A stretch of DNA of 64,000 nucleotides from Methanomethylovorans sp041447285 (GTDB taxonomy: Archaea > Halobacteriota > Methanosarcinia > Methanosarcinales > Methanosarcinaceae): positions 432,043 to 496,042 of the forward strand of contig NZ_JBGMEB010000006.1 of the NCBI RefSeq assembly GCF_041447285.1, read 5' to 3'. The notes under the pieces were generated by a model. It saw only the letters and a list, made by a program, of their open reading frames with translations. It did no database searches and was not told where the DNA came from. Shown one piece after another: positions 59,228 through 64,000 of this stretch (position 1 is its first letter; every line of letters starts with the position of its first letter). Both the position numbers and the translations under genes were made by a program.

Positions 59228-59315
59228 ATTAACTTTACCAAAAAAAAGCTTGATCAGTTCCCAGTTTTTCAACATCAGAACTAGTTCACTTGTACTAATT
59301 GCATAGATTGTAGGT

Positions 59316-59705
59316 GTGGGAAAGATACACTATATTTTAAGTTGCAAAAATATTGACATAAATGTTATATATAATCTTTTAAATATAATCTTTGAGATGA
59401 CAGATGAAGAACTTGGTAGTTTTATAACAAGATGGAATGAATTCATTAATGAAATTAAAAATGGTAATCAAATAAGTGAAAAATATAGATATAATATACA
59501 GCAACTATTTGAAGAAGAATTTATGTGTCTTAACAATAATAGAATAAGGTATGAATTGTTATCACGTGACAAAAACCCTATTCTGGATTGTGAATCAAGG
59601 CTTAACCAGGCGTTAATTTTAAAAGGAAATGATGAAAATTTTAGTAGCAAGTTGTTTAGTAAAATTACTGTCAACATAAACTCCTTAATTTCATTCTTAA
59701 AATAG
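59316..59705 (+). CDS. hypothetical protein in AT-rich island
   Basis: Probable protein of up to 129 residues, from a GTG at 59316, or 102 residues from an ATG at 59397 (MTDEELGSFITRW) that gives a cleaner start. It is helical and charged with no signature motif; a pattern of EEFMCLNNNRIRYELLSRDKNP is seen in the middle. Very AT-rich codons match the neighbouring island genes. It follows the nuclease-like gene by about 90 bp on the same strand. The family is not recognised, and the start is unresolved. Confidence 0.4.
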   Translation: MGKIHYILSCKNIDINVIYNLLNIIFEMTDEELGSFITRWNEFINEIKNGNQISEKYRYNIQQLFEEEFMCLNNNRIRYELLSRDKNPILDCESRLNQALILKGNDENFSSKLFSKITVNINSLISFLK

Positions 59706-59756
59706 GGAGCGATGAACATCCTCTCAAGATATAAATTCATCTTAGAAACATCTTTT

Positions 59757-60998
59757 TTAACTGGTTTTATTACGTTTCTCTTTGTGGTATCTAGTAATTT
59801 CTTCCAAGGAAAAATCAATACATTTTGATAACGTTTCTATTTTTAGTTTATCAGTTTCATTTTTAAAATTTTCGGTAGCGGAAAAAGCTGAAATTCTAGC
59901 AATATCAATTTCTTTGCTTATGGCATTAATTGCAACCGCTCGCAAATTAAAAATAATTTGAACCATCGTGTCTACATCTCTACTTTTTAGAATAAAGTAA
60001 CCTATCTCAGTATATATTTCTATCAAGTGTTTTAGTAATACTTCGCAGTAGACTCTATCCATAGATTCATGAGTAAAAATGTAATTTGTCTTTTCAGCTA
60101 TTAATTTTAGACCATACTTCGCTGTTTTAAAATCATGTATTCTAAGTGATCCTCTCACAATATCAACTATTGGTTGAATTGGATCTTTTTCATAAATAAT
60201 GACTTTATCGCTAGTTTCATAGAAGTTGTATTCTTCTCTAATTTCCATCATGATACTATAATCTATATCTTCTGAATACTTTGACTGCGTTATTTTTTTC
60301 TCGTAAATTGAAGAAAGGAGAGTTTTTTTTGTAATATTTTCGCTTAGCAGTTTCATTATAGTTGTAGGATTTAGTAAATCAAGTGTATTCCACATATAAG
60401 GGATTAAACAAACAAAAGAAAACACTCCTAAAATAAGAACTGCAATAGAATGGTTCATATAATCAAAATCATCCACCCCTATTTGTTTGAGAACAAGAAG
60501 GGTGTAAGTCATCGTTCCTAGGTAAACAACCAAAATGATCCATAAATCCGGATTTTTTCTCTTAAAGATATCAACTATCCTCGTAGAATAGGATGAAGAA
60601 GTTTGTTGAACCCCTACTAAAGTCAAAGATATAACTATCGCTAAAATCGCGGCTTCGCTTTGTACTAAAGTGCTAAACATGTACCTTGCACTATCAGGGT
60701 TTGTGTCTAAATAATCATAACCTACTAAGACGAAACCTAGCCCAAAAGTTGTTAACAAAAATAGAAATGAATAAAAAGCACTTCTATTAGCCCAAACTCT
60801 TGATATTTCACGAGGCATATTGACTACATATGCATAAAATATGGCTATAGCTATTGAAGAGATTATAGATTCAACATAGGTTTTTTCAGCCATTACTCCA
60901 AAATAATTCGTAAACCAAAGGCTGGAAAATAGTACAACAAAAAATGTTGCTATAGCTCTTAACCATCTATTTTTAAGTAAACCTTTTAAAGAAATCAT
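59757..60998 (-). CDS. multi-pass membrane protein with cytosolic tail (DUF2254-like)
   Basis: Protein of 413 residues. The first 205 residues hold about six membrane helices (about 12-30, 40-58, 72-90, 104-128, 150-168 and 180-200). The segment ILAIVISLTLVGVQQTSSSYSTRIVDIF is reminiscent of DUF2254 membrane proteins. Residues 210-413 are soluble and helical, with charged repeats (KYSEDIDYSIMMEIREEYNF, HDFKTAKYGLKLIAEKTN), likely cytosolic. No catalytic motif is seen. It converges on the 129-residue gene (52 bp apart) and belongs to the same AT-rich island. A sensor or effector role in the membrane is possible but unproved. Confidence 0.65.
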   Translation of the reverse strand: MISLKGLLKNRWLRAIATFFVVLFSSLWFTNYFGVMAEKTYVESIISSIAIAIFYAYVVNMPREISRVWANRSAFYSFLFLLTTFGLGFVLVGYDYLDTNPDSARYMFSTLVQSEAAILAIVISLTLVGVQQTSSSYSTRIVDIFKRKNPDLWIILVVYLGTMTYTLLVLKQIGVDDFDYMNHSIAVLILGVFSFVCLIPYMWNTLDLLNPTTIMKLLSENITKKTLLSSIYEKKITQSKYSEDIDYSIMMEIREEYNFYETSDKVIIYEKDPIQPIVDIVRGSLRIHDFKTAKYGLKLIAEKTNYIFTHESMDRVYCEVLLKHLIEIYTEIGYFILKSRDVDTMVQIIFNLRAVAINAISKEIDIARISAFSATENFKNETDKLKIETLSKCIDFSLEEITRYHKEKRNKTS

Positions 60999-61082
60999 TT
61001 AGTGAAAAATCTAATTTTTACAATATAAGTCTATTGTAAAGTTTTTATGTTTTGCATCATTCCTACTATTCCAATCTTTCCT

Positions 61083-61205
61083 CACATGTTCATTGCATCA
61101 GTTCTTGTCCGCGAATCCATCAGCTCGCCTGGACTTGCAGAACCGAGCCACAAGGGCCGAATAACAGATACGCCAGATGTTATATTAAGAAAATTATCAA
61201 ACTGA
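61083..61205. other. GC-richer patch with short open frames on both strands
   Basis: Between the membrane protein and DUF5658 genes lies a patch that is visibly richer in G+C than its flanks. On the plus strand a frame of 39 residues runs from ATG 61086 to TGA 61205, preceded by a TATA-like tttttatgt near 61041-61049. On the minus strand an equally long frame (ending at 61083, with the phrase GSASPGELMDSRTRTDAM) could be the tail of a decayed gene. Neither has a ribosome site. No family is recognised. Confidence 0.25.
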
Positions 61206-61231
61206 CTGACATTATATAATTGATACTAAAA

Positions 61232-61258
61232 AATCCCCTCCCGGCCTTAAACCAAAAG
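61232..61258 (-). terminator. hairpin terminator of the DUF5658 gene
   Basis: On the minus strand, ccggcctt and aaggccgg form an eight-base-pair stem that includes the stop codon of the DUF5658 gene in its loop, followed by aggggattttttag. The T-run after the stem fits termination of that transcript. Confidence 0.65.
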
Positions 61259-61669
61259 GCCGGAGGCGTAGCTTAATATCAAATAGACAGGACTTGTATA
61301 TCCTTCCATCACAAGCACGTTGTTAAGTATTATCAATACTCCCATTATTGCAATGGTGTGTCTGAGCGCATCCCATGCAAAAGTTTGATTATGTTTTTTT
61401 CCTGCAGAGAAACGTATAATATAAGTATAGCTTCCCAGCAGTGCCAGCATAAAGAACACCTTAAACAATACTATGCTATAGAGTCCGTGAATGGAAGCGA
61501 ATGTGGATACAATCGGGTTGCCTTCATACGCAAGACCAGTTTCTATTGCATATATAGTGGTCAGAAGATCACCTATTACATAGAATAACAGGACGAATTT
61601 AATGTCCTTCAGGAATCTGTAAAGATCCACACCGTAAACTAATGAACTGTTTTTTATACTCAGGGCCAT
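61247..61669 (-). CDS. DUF5658 family membrane protein
   Basis: Protein of 140 residues with four predicted helices (about 22-40, 60-82, 100-118 and 120-137). The N-terminal LLFYVIGDLLTTIYAIETGLAYEGNPIVS is the clear signature of DUF5658 small membrane proteins of archaea and bacteria, including the conserved GD...E...GNP. No function is known for the family. The coding start at ATG 61669 matches the family N-terminus. A hairpin terminator overlaps the stop codon. It is divergent from thiC, with a shared promoter region of about 170 bp. Confidence 0.75.
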   Translation of the reverse strand: MALSIKNSSLVYGVDLYRFLKDIKFVLLFYVIGDLLTTIYAIETGLAYEGNPIVSTFASIHGLYSIVLFKVFFMLALLGSYTYIIRFSAGKKHNQTFAWDALRHTIAIMGVLIILNNVLVMEGYTSPVYLILSYASGLLV

Positions 61670-61844
61670 CGTACCACCGTGACCTTGCCGCGTTTTTACT
61701 ACGTAGCAATGAGTAAGTCTATATACCTGAATATAAAGATGTCTACACTGGAGTATATGATACTACTCATAATGATGATACACTTTACTAAATAACTTAA
61801 TGGCAGCAAAAGGCTTTTATCTTGATGTTCATACGGGGATATCA

Positions 61845-63122
61845 ATGACACTGATGGAAGATGCAAAAAAGGGGATCATAACTCCCCAGATACAGGAAGT
61901 AGCCAAAGCAGAAGGTATTGATCCGGACCTTGTACGTTCCTGTGTGGCAAAAGGCATCATTGCTATACCTGATAACCCTGCAAGGAAATCAAGGTCTGTT
62001 GGGATCGGCAGGTACATGAGCACTAAGATCAATGCGAATATCGGTACCTCCAGAGATTATATCAATGTAGAGGAAGAGATTGAAAAAGCGAAGACTGCAG
62101 AAAAGTTCGGTGCTGACGCTCTCATGGACCTTTCTACAGGTGGGGATCTGGATAGCATACGTTCCATGATAATGAAAGCAGTCAATATTCCTATCGGTTC
62201 TGTGCCTATCTATCAGGCGGCTTCATCTCAAAAAGCAGTTGTGGATATGACATCCGATGACATGTTCAATGCCGTCAGGAAACATGCAAAAGACGGAGTG
62301 GATTTTGTCACAGTACACGCAGGTGTCAACCTCAACTCCATGGAAAGGATAAAGAAAGGTGAGAGGATCACTGAAGTTGTGAGCCGTGGAGGAGCATTCA
62401 CCCTTGCATGGATGTTGCATAACCAGGCAGATAATCCATTTTATACGGAGTATGATTACCTCCTGGAAATAGCTTATGAGCACGATATGGCTGTAAGCCT
62501 TGGGGACGGAATGAGGCCGGGATGTATCCATGATGCATCAGATGGGGCCATGTTCACTGAAATAGTCACCTTGGGTGAACTTGTGAAAAGAGCACGTGCT
62601 GCAAATGTGCAATCCTTTGTTGAAGGTCCAGGGCATGTTCCGGTAAATGAGATCGAAACATGCGTAAAGACCATGAAGAGCCTTTGCCTTAATGCTCCTG
62701 TTTATCTTTTGGGTCCCTTAGTAACCGATATAGCTCCCGGATATGATCATATTACGGGTGCTATTGGTGGTACTCTTGCAGGTATGTATGGTGCGGATTT
62801 CCTGTGCATGACAACTCCCTCTGAGCATCTCGCACTTCCAAGTGTGAACGATATACGGGAAGGAACCATTGTTACAAAAATAGCGGCACATGCAGCGGAT
62901 ATTGCAAAAGAAGGTCAAAGGGAAAGGGCACGTGCAATAGATGACAAAATGTCACATGCACGTCATAACCTTGATTGGGAAGAACAGTATCGTTTGGCAA
63001 TCGATGGAGAAAAAGCTCGCAGCATCAGGGAAAGCCGGGTAACCGGAAGCGATGCCTGTTCGATGTGCGGTGATCTCTGTGCCATGAAAATAGTGAAAAA
63101 GGCTCTCTCAAAAGAGGAATAA
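61845..63122 (+). CDS. thiC: phosphomethylpyrimidine synthase ThiC (or BzaF-like paralogue)
   Basis: Radical SAM enzyme of 425 residues that turns aminoimidazole ribotide into the thiamine pyrimidine (HMP-P). The barrel motifs KINANIGTS, ADALMDLSTGGDL, VTVHAGVNL, SLGDGMRPG, EGPGHVP and DIAPGYDHITGAIGG are all present. The C-terminal cluster motif CSMCGDLC has the spacing CX2CX3C, one residue shorter than the textbook CX2CX4C of long ThiC. The frame opens at ATG 61800, but GGGGAT upstream of ATG 61845 and the family start (MTLMEDAKKG) favour 61845. The related 5-hydroxybenzimidazole synthase cannot be excluded. A TPP riboswitch was not seen. Confidence 0.88.
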   Translation: MTLMEDAKKGIITPQIQEVAKAEGIDPDLVRSCVAKGIIAIPDNPARKSRSVGIGRYMSTKINANIGTSRDYINVEEEIEKAKTAEKFGADALMDLSTGGDLDSIRSMIMKAVNIPIGSVPIYQAASSQKAVVDMTSDDMFNAVRKHAKDGVDFVTVHAGVNLNSMERIKKGERITEVVSRGGAFTLAWMLHNQADNPFYTEYDYLLEIAYEHDMAVSLGDGMRPGCIHDASDGAMFTEIVTLGELVKRARAANVQSFVEGPGHVPVNEIETCVKTMKSLCLNAPVYLLGPLVTDIAPGYDHITGAIGGTLAGMYGADFLCMTTPSEHLALPSVNDIREGTIVTKIAAHAADIAKEGQRERARAIDDKMSHARHNLDWEEQYRLAIDGEKARSIRESRVTGSDACSMCGDLCAMKIVKKALSKEE

Positions 63123-63242
63123 TTATATTCTGCATCTAATATCTCGTTGTGAGAATAAGGCTTTTATTCATTCCATGTTAATATATAATAACTATTCGTA
63201 CAGAAGATTTCAGTTAAAATAACAACTCCTCAAAGATCAAAA

Positions 63243-63884
63243 ATGGATGACCTGGCCTTTCTCACATATGCTTTTATTTCTATCTTCGTGATAGTGAATC
63301 CAATTAGTGGAGTTGTCACTTTCATATCTCTTACCAGCCGCATGACATTTGAGGAGAAAAACGCTCTTGCAAAAAAAGCTGTGTTCCTTGCCTGTATTAT
63401 AGCTCTTTTCTTTGCTATTACGGGTAATTTGATGCTGGACCTTTTTGGTATCAATGTAGATTCGTTACGTATTGCCGGTGGCATACTGCTTTTTCACGTA
63501 GCATTAGATATGATGTTCGCAAAGGTATCGCGGGAAAGTATCACTGAGCACGAGATAAGTGAATCACAGGAACGGTCTGATATCTGGATTTTCCCTATTG
63601 CTCTGCCGCTTTTGACAGGTCCGGGAACTATCACCACGGTCATTGTCTTTATGGGAAGTACGGTTTCCTATGGTCAAAAATTCCTAATAGTACTCAGTAT
63701 ATTGCTCACATTCCTTGTGTGCATGGTAATATTCCTCTCCTCCAGGCGTATCTATAATCATATAGGATATACTGGTATGCTGGTGTTTACAAGAATAATG
63801 GGATTATTCCTTGCAGCGTTAGCTGCGGATTTCGTTACAACAGGAATCTGGAATGTATATACTGCTCTTTCTTCGGCTTTGTAG
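63243..63884 (+). CDS. MarC family (UPF0056) integral membrane protein
   Basis: Membrane protein of 213 residues with six helices, full length for the family. FVIVNPISGVVTFISLTSRMT and DLFGINVDSLRIAGGILLFHVALDMM and IFPIALPLLTGPGTITTVIVFMG are the typical MarC/SNARE-associated-like motifs, including the paired NP...and GPG repeats of a six-helix inverted-repeat transporter-like fold. The family was once linked to antibiotic resistance but its substrate is unknown. No strong ribosome site is seen before the ATG. It lies 120 bp after thiC on the same strand; the last 116 bases of the window hold no gene. Confidence 0.88.
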   Translation: MDDLAFLTYAFISIFVIVNPISGVVTFISLTSRMTFEEKNALAKKAVFLACIIALFFAITGNLMLDLFGINVDSLRIAGGILLFHVALDMMFAKVSRESITEHEISESQERSDIWIFPIALPLLTGPGTITTVIVFMGSTVSYGQKFLIVLSILLTFLVCMVIFLSSRRIYNHIGYTGMLVFTRIMGLFLAALAADFVTTGIWNVYTALSSAL

Positions 63885-64000
63885 AAATCCTCATTTGAGC
63901 AATACATATAACTTTGACATGCCTGTCAAGGTTATGTATCAATAACTTGATTTTAACCTCTTTTACTTGATTCCAGTAGTTTTTTGCCTTAATTTCTTCA

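Noticed and set aside
61670..61844. TPP riboswitch upstream of thiC
   Set aside because: The conserved thi-box cores were not seen in the 175-base region, and such riboswitches are known in few archaea.

Overview
The window is a stretch of chromosome from a methanogenic archaeon, most likely a member of the Methanosarcinaceae (Methanolobus/Methanomethylovorans-like; the genus cannot be fixed from the sequence alone). The signs are a methanogenesis marker 2 protein, a preQ0/archaeosine gene set, a Cdc48-type AAA ATPase, several protein families that I know mainly from methanogens (DUF366, DUF5611, DUF5658, DUF2206-like), TATA-box promoters, Shine-Dalgarno sites combined with many TTG/GTG starts, and a c-type haem protein of the sort found in cytochrome-bearing Methanosarcinales. 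Base composition is moderately AT-rich, with clearly AT-richer stretches at about 39-46 kb and 57.8-61 kb.

Layout. 0-8.5 kb is housekeeping: a PLP aminotransferase, a ferritin-like protein, the queC-DUF366-queE-queD operon that makes preQ0 for archaeosine in tRNA, nifB beside methanogenesis marker 2, small flavin-binding and DUF proteins, a chorismate-lyase-like protein and tRNA-Thr(GGT). 8.5-13.7 kb looks accessory: a phage/ICE-like small gene next to the tRNA, an orphan PAS histidine kinase, a CopB-type copper ATPase and a membrane-anchored c-type cytochrome with MMG repeats. A GATA microsatellite at 13.8 kb precedes a secreted subtilase, followed by a three-gene ABC export-type operon (CARDB-like surface protein, FtsX/MacB-like permease, ATPase). 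19-27.6 kb holds a membrane methyltransferase-like protein, an LrgA/LrgB pair, an AlkD-type glycosylase, cdc48, a PaaK-type CoA ligase and an unusual CinA-NadD-like fusion.

27.7-47.8 kb is a large surface-glycan region. It contains a PP-loop sugar amidotransferase, a four-gene Wbp-type set (acetyltransferase, aminotransferase, oxidoreductase, dehydrogenase) expected to make a UDP-diacetamido-uronic acid, two NAD-dependent epimerases, a second and atypical nucleotide-sugar dehydrogenase, a polysaccharide deacetylase-like protein, a flippase, a FemAB-like transferase, four glycosyltransferases and a large DUF2206-like membrane protein. The two arms of this cluster converge tail to tail at 42.4 kb.

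48.2-54.9 kb holds an M42 aminopeptidase, the branched-chain amino acid operon (leuA/cimA-ilvB-ilvN-ilvC) behind an inverted repeat that brackets its TATA box, and a nitroreductase. 55-61.7 kb holds topoisomerase I and an AT-rich island containing a coiled-coil PD-(D/E)XK nuclease-like protein, an unknown protein and a seven-or-so-helix membrane protein with a cytosolic tail, which is the best candidate here for an undescribed (possibly defence) module. The window ends with a DUF5658 membrane protein, ThiC and a MarC-family membrane protein.

Recurring points: two genes (queC and the ABC ATPase) appear to start at ATT behind an identical nine-base context, and three intergenic regions carry inverted repeats bracketing or lying near TATA boxes. 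No insertion sequence, CRISPR array, rRNA or replication origin was seen. All family assignments come from motif recognition in the translated sequence, without database searches.
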